Shown here one piece after another: positions 48,226-60,600 of a stretch of 64,000 nt of DNA. The notes beneath the pieces are model-generated. The model was not told the DNA's origin. It did no database searches and saw only the letters and a list, made by a program, of their open reading frames with translations. The translations under genes and the position numbers were made by a program. Position 1 is the first letter of the stretch. Each line of letters begins with the position of its first letter. Origin of the DNA: Calocera cornea HHB12733 (Eukaryota; Basidiomycota; Dacrymycetes; Dacrymycetales; Dacrymycetaceae). The stretch lies in assembly GCA_001632435.1 (NCBI GenBank), contig KV423951.1:1-64000 (forward strand), given 5' to 3'.

Positions 48226-49569
48226 TCACTCCTCATCGGTGTCATCCTCCTCCTCCTCGTCATCATCCGCCTCCTCAAGCCACTTGAGGAACGGCTTGGC
48301 GGCAAGGCGCACTTTCTTGCTGGTGTCCTTGTCGACGTACTTCTTGCTGACGTGCGTGCCCCACTGTGTGACCGTCTCCTCCTCGAGCCAGTCCTCGAGG
48401 TACCAGGCCATGAGGATTTTTGGCACGGAGGGGATCAGGTCGGGGTGGTCCCGGCCGACATAACGCTCCAGGCCGCCGAGGAGCGACTTCTGGGCCTTGT
48501 CGGTGTCCTTCATGGCGAGGATTAGCTGCGAAACAGTCAGCATAATGTGTCATCTACGCGGATGAGCTACGCACCTTCTTGATCGCCGGCGTCCACCTCT
48601 TAACGGCCTTGCTCTCAGGCACAACAGGCGCGTTCTCCTCGGAGAAGAGGTACTCTCCGATGGTCAGCATTGCCTTGTGCTTCTTCTCGATGCCGAGCTC
48701 CTGCATCTTCTTGTACAGGTCGACGGAGGTGATATCTTCATCGTCACGGTTCTCGATGAGCCAAGTCTTCAGATGATAATAGGGCGAGTCCGTGTCAGCT
48801 TCGTCTTCTTCATCGTCACCACCGCCGGCAAGCACGAGGGACGACTTGAACTTCTCCAGGAGGGCAGTACGCTCCTTGACGGCTTCGGGCGAAGTGTCGG
48901 CAGACCAGTCGTCACCAAGACTCGACTTCTCAATGGGGGGCAGCTCAGCAGCCTCCGCATTGATCCTCTTGGTGAGCTCATCGTCAGACCCCTCCTCACC
49001 GTCAGGCGAGGCGTCGCCGTCGCCGTTCTTGCCGTTGGCATCGCCGTTCTCCTTCTTCGACTTTCTGCTTTTCTTGGGAGGGTTTTTGATTATGTACGAG
49101 CTGAGCCTGTTGCGCATATCGACGTTGGTATGTGCACCGCAAGCCTTGCAGTCGCGGATGATCATCTCGTCCTTGGTGACGATGAGGTCCGTCTCGGGGT
49201 TCTTGCAGCTCCCGCACAGCACGTATTTGTCGATGAACCCATCCAGCAGCTCGCGCAGCCGCTCAGACTGGTGAGCGCCATTGACAATGTACCGATCCGC
49301 CTTGGCGTCGTACATCGTCTGCGCACCGAGCTCGGCACCAAAGTACTTGGTAGGGTACATCGGCGGGCGGCTCAGTGCGCGCGCGACATCCTGGACGTTG
49401 GGCAGGACAGTCTTGATGCCGTTTCCTTTACCCTCGACCTTGGTGAGGAGCACCGGCATGCGGTAGCGGTAGAATTTGTCCTAGAGAGGGTATTGTCAGT
49501 GCGGGTCGCGACATGAGGCGATGCGTGACTCACATCGACATCGCGACGGATGTTCACAATACCAGCCAT
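48226..49569 (-). CDS. TIF5: translation initiation factor eIF5
   Basis: Three exons (49569-49534, 49480-48575, 48525-48226) give 413 residues. eIF5 is the GTPase-activating protein of eIF2 in the scanning pre-initiation complex and a hub of the multifactor complex. The N-terminus [16 protein letters not shown] contains Arg17, equivalent to the catalytic arginine finger (Arg15 in yeast). The C4 zinc ribbon is intact (CGSC and CKAC, near 105-130). A Lys- and Glu-rich linker follows, then the W2/HEAT domain (about 240-400) with the aromatic-acidic end [17 protein letters not shown]. The first exon is only 36 nt. The gene converges on Ubr1. Confidence 0.96.
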
Positions 49570-50141
49570 GTTGTATAGAGGATATCAACGCTATCGATCT
49601 GTCAGTACTGTGTCTCAGAATGCAGAGCGGGAGAGGCTCACGGTACACTGCAGTCGGTTTCTACTACTCACTCGTATACGAAGTTGCGTACAAGTACGAT
49701 CTTGGTTCTTTGAAACGGGCAAACGCATGAAGCAGTCGACACTTTCCAGTGGGATGTGGTCGATATGAACAAAAAGGACGCCGGTGGTAATCCAGTTGCG
49801 GGTGTGCAGTTCAGTTGCAGCGCAAGAATATACGCAAGCAGGCGCGGTGTGGTGGTCGGAGAGCAGGGTGTGGGGAGGGGTGCTGCCCGCTCATGGACGT
49901 GTAAGCCTAGCGGCATGACGGAGGCAAAAGATTTACACTGGTGTGCGGTGCGGGCGGGTCACCTGCCGGGCGCAAGGTGCACCGGCGGCTGCCAGCACTT
50001 TCCTGATCATGAACAGATTAACATTCCTGCTGTCGTGTCATTGCTGCACTGATAGTGGTACAATGTAATAGAGAGTTCGAGGGAAAAGCAGTCCGAAATG
50101 GTATCGTATCAACAGATGCGTGTCGGAATCCGGTGTCCCAC
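49570..50141. other. spacer: eIF5 promoter and ADAM 3' end
   Basis: These 570 bp on the minus-strand gene order lie upstream of eIF5 and downstream of the ADAM gene. No ORF is supported on either strand. Confidence 0.45.
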
Positions 50142-53108
50142 TTAGTAACCGTTCCTTAGCGGGACGACGCTTTCCCCGCTCCCGCTCCCGAACCGCCCGT
50201 GGTTGTCGTTCGCGAATGGCGGTCGGTAGGTTGTGTTCATCGAGTCCGGGTCCGAGTATCGTTGCCGTCTAGAGCTTGCCACAGCCGCTGGCGGGTGTTG
50301 CACGCCGCGGCCAGGAGGCATGCCGCCTGGCGGCTGGTACACCGGGTATGCGCCATATGCCGGCGCGCCGTACGCGCTTCCAGTCTGGGACATGTACCGC
50401 TTCGAAGGCGCCGTTCTACGCGCATTACTCCTCCTGCAGCACCTGCGTATCCACACGATAATGCCGCCAATAACCAACAGGATCACCAGCCCGGCCACGA
50501 TCGTCACGGGGATGGCGATCTGCAGGTTGTTCCTGTACCACGAGGAGATGATGTCGCTTATCGACCCCGGCACGCATGAGTTGTTGTAGCATTTGCCTCC
50601 GTAGCCGCAGGGCGAGCCGCTGATCAGCGTCGACTGGAGGATCACACACTGGTTGCTGTTTGTCGGGTCTTGGCAGGACACGGAACATGAAGTTTGGACC
50701 TGGGGGCATGCGGCGGTGAGGTTGAGTGAGGCCCCGACGGACTGGCATTGTGCTACCATCTCGCATCAGCACGAGTGTTCCAGCCGTTCCGGTTCAGTGC
50801 TCACCAGTCAGCGACGTGCACTGCCCGCTAGCGCAAGCCATGCCCGTCAGCCCGCACCCCGTCCCATCGGCCGTCGTCACGTCCTTCGGACAATCTCCCG
50901 AGCTCCCAGTACACATCTCCGCCGTGTCGCACTGGGCATTCACGGCGGGCCGGCACACCTGCGTGCTGGGGGCGAACGCACACGAGCTCGTGCAGCAAGC
51001 GCTATTAGACGGGTCGCACGATGCGCCGGCGTGTAGTTTGCAGGTCTGCGGGTCACAACATGACGAGTCGCCATCCAGCCCGGGGTCGCACTCCTCCCCA
51101 TCTTCGACCTGCCCGATATCAGCAACCAAGCCACGCCACGGTTTGATTTAAAGATACTCACGATCCCGTTCCCGCACATCTGCAACGACACAGTGTGCAC
51201 GTTCGAGTCCGGGGTGACCACGCACGTGGTGTTTTCGTTGGCCATCAGCGAACAGATGTTCCCCACTGTGCACTGCGAGAACGTCGTCTGGTTCGGCATC
51301 GACACGGGGTTCATGATATGCTGCGCGCCGGCATCACAAGTGGTTGTCGTGAAGGGACAACAGCCCTGGCCCTCTGCGCATCCCGTCGTACACTAAATAT
51401 TGCGTCAGCATATCAATCGCAAAAGTCACGTGACAGCATACATCGTGAATCGCCCTACACACAAACCACGGATCAGTGCCCGCTCAAACAGAACCAAGAA
51501 CAGGGAATCTCTCACCCAAAGTTGTGACCGACTTCGTGGCTCACGACCTGCCATTCCATGAGCGTGCTCGTCGTGACCCCAGTGCCCGAGACCGTCTGCC
51601 CACTCGACCCCTGCGCGCCCGTCTGACACAGCACGCCCAGCCACGCCACGCCGACCTCCTCGCCCGTCGGGCACCCGCTCATCAAATGCCACAAGCCCGC
51701 GCCGTCCTCCGCCCCCTTGGCCCCCCGCCATGCGGAGAAGGTATTGAGCCGGTCGTTGAGCGCTATGCTGTCCTGGCAGGCAGTGTTCCACGGGAAGGCG
51801 CTGTCCGTCGACGTTGGGCACGTGGGCGACTGCACGGACAGAGCGACGATCCCGAGGGAGATGTTGAATGTCTGCTTGTACAGGGCTGAAGCCTGGTTCC
51901 AGTCGCTAGCACGGGCATAAGCACTCGCACCGGAAATCATATCCGGGAGAAGGCGGCTCACTTCAGTATCTGCGTCGTGGCATTCTCCTGCGAGCCATAC
52001 TTCTGCACATACGTGCAGTCGGCCGCCACGCCCATGTACACGATCTTCTGCTCCTTAGCGCACCCGCTCGTGTTCCCAATATCATTCGCAAAGCTGTGTT
52101 GGTTCATCAGCACCAGTCCACACTGCACGCCAGGCACTGGCAAGGAAACGGGAAAGGGAGCACACGCACTTGGAGGAGACGTTCATGTTCCCGCCGCCCT
52201 GGATATCGTCTCTCCTCCAGTTCCTCAGGCCCATCTCCCCGAGCACTTCCCCCCAGACACTGTGCCCCAGCGCGGGCCGCCTCGCCTCCTCATAAGCCCT
52301 CAGCAGCGGGTTCTCCCTTCCATTCCACCCGAGTCCATCGTGCGCGCAGCTGCTCCCGCCCTGCAGCGCATTCCGGCTCGGCAGCACGTCCGACTCGCGG
52401 AATATCACCAGCCTGGAGTCTGCCCCTGATCCTGGTGCTAGGGGAAGGGGATGCGCGTCGGACGGCTGGCGCAGGGAGTCGTACTTCTCCCGCAGGAGGA
52501 CGTGGTGCACCACCCCGTTTACGGAGAAGGAGCCTTCGAACAGCGGGGGCTCGCCGGAGGAGGGGTCGTGAGAGTGGACGAGGATGCGCGCCCAGCCCAG
52601 GGTTGGCGCCCCGCTGGAGCTTGATGAACTGGAGAGCCCGCCGGCGGCGTCTTCCCTGAACCGCTGGGCGGTGCTCTCGGGGTGCACAACATGCCCTGAG
52701 AAGGCCAACACATCGTTTGCCGCAAGGGGCCTGCTCTCCCTCAAGACCGACTTTCCCCCAGCATCCAAATCGAAATACTCGACCCTGGCCGCGGGGTGCA
52801 CCAAGTACTCCGTGGGCGCCAGATGCAGATGGTATTCCTCGCCCTCGTGAGAGATGGAGAGACGAAACGAATCGGACGGCAGGAGAGTACGTGGGGAGGC
52901 TTGTGGTTGCCGCCTTGAAAGGCCCGGGGCGCGAGGGAGGATTTCTAGTGCGCGAATTGTTGGGTGGGAGAGGGAGAGGACGGGACCGTGTGCGGTTGAA
53001 TGGGCTGGATGGCTTAGCAGAGGCCACACAGTGTTGAGAGCGTGTGCACTCACCGGTTACAGACAGTGCCAATGCGACCAGCGCAACCAACCTCGTTAAG
53101 CAGCGCAT
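50142..53108 (-). CDS. ADAM-type transmembrane zinc metalloprotease
   Basis: Eight exons (53108-53054, 53004-52170, 52093-51962, 51905-51516, 51454-51442, 51392-51162, 51108-50805, 50752-50142) encode 856 residues. Fungal ADAMs are type I membrane proteases of unclear substrate. A signal peptide (residues 1-20) precedes a prodomain, then the reprolysin catalytic domain (about 300-530) with HEVGHNFGAIHD at about 465-476, the complete HExxHxxGxxHD zinc site. A disintegrin-like domain follows (about 555-640; CGNGIVEDGEECDPG, DPSNSACCTSSC), then a Cys-rich region, one membrane helix (about 731-757) and a cytoplasmic tail rich in Tyr, Gly and Pro. Exon 5 is only 13 nt and supplies A-I-H-D of the zinc motif. 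The second exon uses the acceptor ending 53005, the only one giving an open frame. Confidence 0.93.
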
Positions 53109-53838
53109 CGAGCCCACCCTAGTGCAATCGTCGTTGTAAGTGTAGGCCCTAAAGGGTCGGATGTGGAGGGGATTCAGGAGCACCCCTCTGGCAGTAGGCG
53201 TGTATATGAAGTACTTGAGCGGGTGATGAGGAGATCAGACGTGAGCAGCGAGGAGGTGAGCTGAGCGATGGGTGCCGGGCACACAGCCCGTCAATGAATG
53301 GGCGCAGCGCGACGCCCAGCGCGACCGCTGTCTTGGTCGGGCAAGTGAGCGGACAGCCACCGGGAAAGTAGGGGTTGTTGCTGCCTCGGAACCCGGGCGA
53401 ACGGGAGGCAAGGGATCGCTCTGATGCAACATCTCCGATAGGCGCGGAGGCGCGGCGCGCCGTACACAGGGCACGGATAAAAGGGCGGCCTGCCACAACA
53501 GCATCATCAGAGCCTTCACATACAAAACAACGTCGGCTCACGTCCTGCCAGCAATACACTTTACACCATCTCCCAATTCAATCCTGGACACGCCCGCGCG
53601 GGGTCGTGGGCCAATCGGAAACATCGGGAGATCTTGCCGACTAGTGCTGTCAGGCCCTGGCACCATGTGCTGGAGAACAAAGCGGGGAAACAGAGTCCTC
53701 CACTCGAGCGGCCTGTTGGCACACACTATTAATACCTGAGCCAATGCATACGTCCCCACAACCGCGTTCTACTGCCTGCCCTCAATCACACTCACCCTCG
53801 TACTCGCATAACCCACAACGTCAACACCCTAGACCAGC
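53109..53838. promoter_or_regulatory. divergent promoter region, ADAM and aldo/keto reductase
   Basis: No coding sequence is supported in these 730 bp. TATA-like elements lie at plausible distances for both genes: TGTATATG at 53201-53208 (minus strand CATATACA) about 95 nt before the ADAM start, and TATTAATA at 53727-53734 about 105 nt before the reductase start. A CCAAT box is present at about 53610. Confidence 0.4.
53727..53734 (+). promoter_or_regulatory. TATA-like element of the aldo/keto reductase
   Basis: TATTAATA lies 105 nt upstream of ATG 53839 in an otherwise GC-rich spacer, with a CCAAT motif about 120 nt further upstream. Position and composition fit a core promoter. Confidence 0.35.
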
Positions 53839-54949
53839 ATGGCACCCACAGTCGAATACCGCCGCCTGGGCAACTCTGGCCTGCGCGTCAGTGTCCCCAT
53901 TCTTGGTGCCATGTCCTTCGGGTCGAAGAAGCAGCTGGACTGGGTGATCGAGGAGGAGGAGGCGCTCAAGCTGCTCAAGGCCGCGTGGGATAAGGGGATC
54001 AACACGTGGGACACTGCCAATGTGCGTTGTTGTTCCCCAACCGTTCCGGCGCATACGCAAAGTGCCGTTCGGGGAAAGTGCCCTGCTGATGCTGATGCCT
54101 ACGCTGCAGGTGTACTCCGCCGGCGAGTCCGAGCGCATCATCGCCAAGGCGATCAAGAAGTTCAACATCCCGCGGAGCAAGCTGATCATAATGACGAAAT
54201 GCAAGGGCCTCGTCCCCGAGGACCTGTCCGTGCGCGGCAACGAGCACACGAAGCACCTCGCATTCTCCAAGCAGTACATCAACCAGTGGGGCCTGTCCCG
54301 CACGGCCATCTTCAACCAGGTCGAGGCGTCGCTCAAGCGGCTCGAGACGGACTATATCGACGTGTACCAGATCCACCGCGCGGACCCGGAGGTGCCGTTC
54401 GAGGAGACGATGGGCGCGCTGAACGACCTCGTGCGGTGGGGCAAGGTGCGGTACATCGGCGCGAGCAGCATGTGGACGTGGCAGCTCGCCGAGTACCAGC
54501 ACGTTGCGGAGAAGAACGGCTGGGCAAAGTTCATCAGCATGCAGAACCACTACTCCCTTCTCTACCGCGAGGAGGAGAGGGAGATGAACAAGTACTGCGA
54601 GTACGCCGGCATCGGCCTCGTCCCTTGGGGACCGGTGGCAGCCGGGCAGCTCGCCAGGCCGCTCGCCCAGCAGAAGACGACCGCGCGCGCCAATGCCTCT
54701 AACCGGCAGCTGACCGCCGCGGAGGAGGCGATTATTAGCCGCGTCGAGGAACTCGCGAAGAAGAAGGGGTGGACGATGGCCCAGGTTGCGCTGGCTTGGA
54801 TCGACGACAAGGTCTCGGCCCCCATTGTGGGGTTCAGCTCGGTGGCCAGGATGGAGGAGGCCATCATCCCCGACAAAAAGCTCACGGCTGAGGAGAGGAA
54901 GTACCTCGAGGAGCCTTATGTTGCTACCAGCGTCAAGGGGCACGACTAG
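53839..54949 (+). CDS. aldo/keto reductase
   Basis: Two exons (53839-54021, 54110-54949) encode 340 residues. The protein should reduce aldehydes or ketones with NADPH. The TIM-barrel catalytic tetrad is complete: Asp58 and Tyr63 ([13 protein letters not shown], split by the intron), Lys91 (IIMTKC) and His150 (YQIHRAD). Typical later blocks are [32 protein letters not shown] and APIVGFSS. The sequence resembles the large fungal group of uncharacterised reductases related to versiconal-acetate-reductase-like and aryl-alcohol-dehydrogenase-like enzymes; substrate cannot be told. Nothing nearby indicates a biosynthetic cluster. Confidence 0.93.
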
Positions 54950-55024
54950 AATGTAACCGAAGAAAGTGTCATTACTCCGTAACACTCATGTAACCTGCAA
55001 TGTGAAATAAGCTGTTGGCATGTA

Positions 55025-56928
55025 CTACGACGTGTAGGGTGCACAGATGTCTGGGTTGAAGAATGCCGTTGGGTCTTCGGTCATCACGCCAGCGGCGACA
55101 GCATCGAGGTAGGACCATTGGATCGGTGACGATGCAGAATCGTTCGCCATCTTCAAGCTCCAGAAGATCCAACCGGCGGACTGGCCGTAGATGAGCTTCT
55201 GCGAGTCGCTCCACTGCTGCAGGAACGCGTTGTCGGAATCGAAGTTTGTGCAAAGGCTCCATTCTCCGAAAAACATCGGCGCATCGCCGATAGCGGCGGA
55301 CTGCTCGGTCCGCTGAACGTCTTGGCAACATAAGCAAGATTGAACATGTTTATGTTCCAGTCACTCACTGCAGATGGTCTCCAAGTAGGACTCGGCGGTC
55401 GCCTCAGGCGCCACACCACCGTAGCAGAAGTACAGATGGTTGTCGTACACCTGCGGGCCCTTGGCAGCGTCGGCCGGGTTGACAACCGGGTCCGAAGGGT
55501 CGTTAGAGTACTGCCAGTCCCGATTCATGAAGTTAGTCGCGAGGCATTCGGCTGCACGGCCGTTTAGCAGCTGTGAGAGACTGCCAAAGTTGAGCGGGGG
55601 GAGGAAGCTCTCAAGCAGCGGGAGCTCCAAACCGAGTTCCAGAGTCAACTCAAGGATGATGGGAATGGCCGCTGCAAGGCCGTTGGTGACAATGGGGTCC
55701 TCCCAGAGGGTGGTATTGGTCAGGATGCTAACATCGCAGACAATGCCGAGGGCAACTTCGACCGCGCGAACCGCCACCACGAAGTCCTGTTGGTCTTTCA
55801 AAAGAATGAATATCGGCCCGTACAAGGAGAATGGATTCCACATACAACGACCGTACTCTGGCGTCTGCGTGAAGTCCATGATGGGCTCATTGCTAAATCG
55901 GGTCAGAAACAGCACCGGGTGCGGCCTTGTGTACTTACACGGCCTCGATCGCGAAGACGGTGGAGAATGCCGGATGAACATGGGACAGGTAGGTCATGAC
56001 AGCCGCCCAAGTGATAGCACGTTGGTAGTTGTAGTCGGTCTTTACCGAATCAGCCGGAACATTCGTGCTTCAGGGGCAGCTTTACGTACGTAGAATTCCA
56101 CAACTGCAAAACTTCTTAGTCACTCCATCTAGCATATACGAGGAAATTGACTCACTGGTGGTGCAGTTGCCAGCGAACATTTGGAGAGGGGTGGCCACAC
56201 CCGGCAACGCGTGATGGTCGAGAATCACAGCGATGTTAGCCGCTTTGAGCATTTCCAGGCCGCGAATCTAGGGAGGGGAGATCAGATCCACGATCGCACT
56301 AGATCCGAGTGTATACGTGCCAGCTGCTGAAGACCACCCTGGGCATAGGGCTCATGGGATCGATCCACAATGCCCTCCACAATCCAGAACCCAAGCGGGA
56401 TGCGCACGGTATTGAGTTGGAGGCGGACCATCTCGTCAACTTCGGTCTGGGTAAACCATGTCTCCCTACGTATCGTCAGCATACGCACACGGGAGAGGCA
56501 TGTATGCGTACCAGTGCTGCTTAAACACCTCATTCGTCTTCTCCTGCCCGAGATATGTGGCGAGGCTCCACTCAGATCCGCGGCAGGTCGAGCAATCGTC
56601 GCACACCTGTCCGCCCATGGACTCCCACTCACCAGGGGACATCCAGGGCTCGAAGACCAGCCAGGCACCCAGCTACATATATGCGCATGAGTTATGGGGA
56701 AATCGGGAGATAGTGCCCGCATACATTCACGCCGTAAATAGGCGAGGAGAGGACGTGAGTGCGGTTGGGACCATTGTTCAAAGTGGAGACGATTGACTGG
56801 ATGCCGTCCCCCAGTGCAGAGTCGCTGAAAGGCACAGAAGACGTGTATCGACCATGGCCGCTCGAGCTCTGTCCGAACGCAACCGAGGAAAGCGACAGTG
56901 CAGAGAGCGCCAAGGTAGACAGAAACAT
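55025..56928 (-). CDS. secreted GH5 glycoside hydrolase
   Basis: Eight exons (56928-56725, 56672-56512, 56465-56321, 56267-56156, 56103-56090, 56039-55939, 55892-55369, 55320-55025) encode 518 residues. A signal peptide (residues 1-19) is followed by a GH5-type barrel: LGAWLVFEPWM, LNTVRIPLGFW, VILDHHALPG, EAVNEP with Glu248 as acid/base, and FFGEWS with Glu440 as nucleophile. This layout fits fungal exo-beta-1,3-glucanase-like or related GH5 enzymes acting on cell-wall glucans; subfamily is uncertain. Exon 5 is 14 nt and is confirmed by the family match VEFYT-YNY it creates. The intron at 56268-56320 seems to have a GC donor (CTG/GCACGT), the only choice that keeps the frame into IRGLEML. 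A TATA-like CTATATCT lies about 55 nt upstream of the start. Confidence 0.9.
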
Positions 56929-57648
56929 GTTGTTAACGAATGACTTGCAAATGAGTGTGATAGGTCAAGGCGGCCAATGCGTAGATATAGGCAGAGAACG
57001 TGGAGAGGGGCCCACGGGGTAGGCAGAACGAACACACCGAGATGCAGACATGGCGCGCTGGAATTTATGGTGGGCAGAGACAGAAGGCGAGCAGGCGTGC
57101 GGACTTCGCTACGAAGATCGGCGGCGCATGTGCCTCCGAGACGGCTTCTGAATTCGAAGCTTCTTTCATTCACACCAGCATGCGCGTAGCCGTGTGACTC
57201 TGGTTCCAGAGAAAAAAGAGATGCAGAAAAGCGCTTCAGGGCGAACAGACCCCGCACGAAATGATGGCAGGCCGAGAAGGCCCCGCGTAAAGGACCGTGC
57301 TTCTCCATGCGGGCGGGGAAGGGTGTCATGATGTACCGCGCGGGGATCCCAAGAATAGCACATAGGCGACCGACAAAAGCCCGTGTTGAACTGGCTGCAC
57401 TGCCAAGAAGTCATTGACTTTGAACCATAAAGGAATGCAGACATTTGGGCTATCCGAGTTGCCAGCAGATGCCAAATGACCCGAAGGAATGTTTGCGGGT
57501 GGGCTGTCACGGTCTATGGGAATGTGGGGAAGCGGAAGCATCTAACGGCTTCTCGGCATGTGAAACCCTGGATCGTCATTCACGGGCGCAGCGCGCATCA
57601 TAACATCACTCCTTGCCGTTATCCTGCTCGACGTCGCCCTGGACGGCC
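56929..57648. promoter_or_regulatory. divergent promoter region, GH5 and Fab1-like kinase
   Basis: About 720 bp between divergent starts with no supported ORF. The minus-strand TATA-like element at 56981-56990 and a nearby CCAAT (about 56974, plus orientation) could serve the GH5 gene. There is no room here for a FYVE-encoding exon set upstream of the kinase. Confidence 0.4.
56981..56990 (-). promoter_or_regulatory. TATA-like element of GH5 gene
   Basis: CTATATCTAC on the minus strand lies about 55 nt upstream of ATG 56928, a suitable place for a core promoter element. Confidence 0.35.
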
Positions 57649-60600
57649 ATGGCGTCGGACTCGCCGGGCCAGCTTGTCCTGTCAACGCTACCTTATGATT
57701 ACAGACAACATCTCGATCGAATAGTACAACACATCCGCAACTTATATCCCGACCTCGACCCACACTGGGATGGCTTAGTCTCCAACGCGGCGCGCGCCAT
57801 GGCTGAGGATGTCCGGGGGTGGTTAGGGGGACTGAGCAAGGCACGGGAGGCGCTCATGAAGCTGCCTTCGGACGTGGTTGAGATCTTTGAGCGGAAAGGG
57901 GACGGCATCAAGAAGCCGTCACCGAAAGGAAAGGCAAAGGACAAAGACCCGAAAGAGCGCGACTCGAAACTGCGAGATGACTCCAAGGGGCCGGCACGCT
58001 CTCGTCAGCCATCGCCTGCGCGACCGACGAAGAAGTCAAAGCTCGAACTGGATGCGTCAACACTGGACTGGCTGCATTCCCGCATAGACGCCACACTGGT
58101 TGGCAGTTCGCGCTTTGCGGAGAATGCGGGCGCCCCGGCGTTGCTTCTGCTCACATTTCCGCCCTATACCGAAGCCCGACCCGGCACAGAAAAGGCCTGC
58201 ATATGGGAGCGCGGAAAGTTTAGTCTCCCTCTGTTCCAAGATGAGGACGAAGCGCCAATGACGGCGAGTAGCGTCTTCTTGCACGAGGAGCGATCCAAGG
58301 CGGAGCTTCTCTTTCCGGTGACTGAACCGGCATCGACCTCTGATCTACACCGGAAAGCAAGGATCGTCGGCGGTACCTTTCGAATAAAGGGAACCCTTTC
58401 TGCCATTGAGGAAGCTGCAGTGAGGAATGTGGTGCGCGTAGCGGTGAGGACTCCCGAACCCTATGCGTATATGACTGTTATGCTCACACTGCGTCGCAGG
58501 TTTACACCACGTTGTCTGGTCTCTTGGAGTCCGCTTTCTTCAAAGACTTGAACATGCCAGTTGCTACAACGCCTCCCCCTACTGCACCTTCGACCCCCGC
58601 CCGACCTCACGTGCCGCTGCACCTAAGTCTCACCGAGGAGCCCAAGACGGAGCACCGGCACCGACACAAAGCCTCTGCCGTATGGGACTTTCTGACCGGC
58701 AGGCACGGCCGGCGAAAACGGAATCCAGCCGAGTCCGAGTTGGATGAGCATACCGTCGTGGAGGTTCGATCCCGTTCACCGCCGGTTCCGCCACCTAAAG
58801 ATGCCCCGAATAGCAACGAAGCGCAGTTTCACTCGACTCGCGGGAGAGGGCTCTCATTTCTTTCCCGTCACCCAACTGTATCCATAGACACACGCAAACC
58901 GCCTCATTCTTCGCAACCCAACGCACGATTCCAGCATACATTGTCTCAATTATCCAGCATCCCATTGTCGACGTCTCCATCAGTATCTTTTGCACCCTCC
59001 CCGCTGCTTCTTCACCTCAGAGCAAAGGAGGCAGAATATCTCGCTTCTATACCGACTGTCCTATCAAAACGCCAACGCTCTCTCTCTCCTAGCCGGACAA
59101 CTCCAAGCCCCGAACAAAGGAGCTTCCCTCTGTCCGGCTTCGATAAAGCTGCTCTGCGCAGCCTGCGTGGCTCGGACGAAACCCTTCAAGGCTGGCTGGG
59201 CCACCAAGCGATGACCGTACTTTACTCTCGCTGGGTCCACCACCCGGACCCCCCTCTACCCCCTTCAGCTACCGCTTCGTCCGTGCAAACTGTATCTGAA
59301 CCGAGCACGCCGAAACCAGAAGAATCGAAGCGGCCCGATCCTGACCGTCGTCGGGCGCTGGCATGTGTTCCACCCCAGTGGCGAACGGTGATGTACTACG
59401 ACGGCTCCTCGGACCGAGATCTGGTAACGGTCATCAAGGGATTGTGCTCTCTCCCCGGTGAGAAGGGTGACAATATTTGTAGTCGCGAGAAGTGCGATCG
59501 GCCATGGCTGGACCATCGCTGGGGCTGGGCAAGCGCAGGGAAGCGCATGGAAGCGCGACTGGAACACAGCGAGCAAACGAGTGAAGAGGCGCCGAGTGAT
59601 GCTATCGAGGTGTGGGTCGAATGTGCAGAGTGCAGTGCAAAGACTGAGAGGAGGCCGACGAGTGCAGGATCTCGGTGAGTTGAACTCTGTAAGATGCTCG
59701 ATCGGAGACTAATAGCTCGTCAGCTCCATGTCATTTGCGAAGTATATCGAACTGCTCATTTTCAGTCCGACTCTATTGTGGCCTGGACTGTGCGCGCATA
59801 CAAGACCTCCCAAAGCGCCCTCCGACGGCCTTCACCAAACAATTGTGCCGATATCGCCCGTCATGCACCGATTCTTGTGCGCTTCGACCACCTTGACAAT
59901 ATCAGTTCACCCTATGGACATTTACGAGCTCCACGTTCCTCGGCTGCAGATCGGCAAGTCCACCCCCGATGGACCAGCCGAGGATCCGCTACAACTTAGA
60001 CGCGACAGTCTCAGATTAGAAATCGCTTCATGGTTCGGTCACAGCAAGCGCTGGATGGGGCATTTAGAGACGGAATTGCGGGAAATGAAAAGGCTTCCCC
60101 GACGGCCACACCGACAGGATAGCGATACTATGTCAACTCCTCGCTCAAGCTCTCCGACAGGAGATGCCTCCAGCCACTCTCCCATGGCAGCTGCCGCCCT
60201 TACCAAGCACCTTTCTGCGGCAAGCGCGTTACGGGCGACTATACACTCAGAAGAATCTGCGCTTTACGGCGATCTCAAGCCTTGGTCCGCAGTTCCGCTC
60301 AACGACGTGCGAAGGCGGTTCAAGGTGGCGGCTAACCAGGTTAGAGGACGAATGGAGGAGCTGGAGGCATTGTATGGAGATACCGTGGGTCCTTGCACAT
60401 GGGATGATCCGTTCTGGTGGAAAGGTCAAACGTTGGTCCTCCCTGGGAGCTGGATCATGTTCAAGGAGGAAGATGTGGGGGCAATAATCTCGTATACACT
60501 GAGGTGCGTTCATCATGGGCTGCGCTACCTTTCTCACACTGGGTACAGTTCACACGATTACAGACGAGCCTTGGAAGAACCACTGGGTGCTCAACCAGCA

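Noticed and set aside
53839..56928. possible secondary-metabolite cluster around the aldo/keto reductase
   Set aside because: There is no polyketide synthase, terpene cyclase, NRPS or P450 nearby; the neighbours are a protease and a glycosidase with their own promoters.
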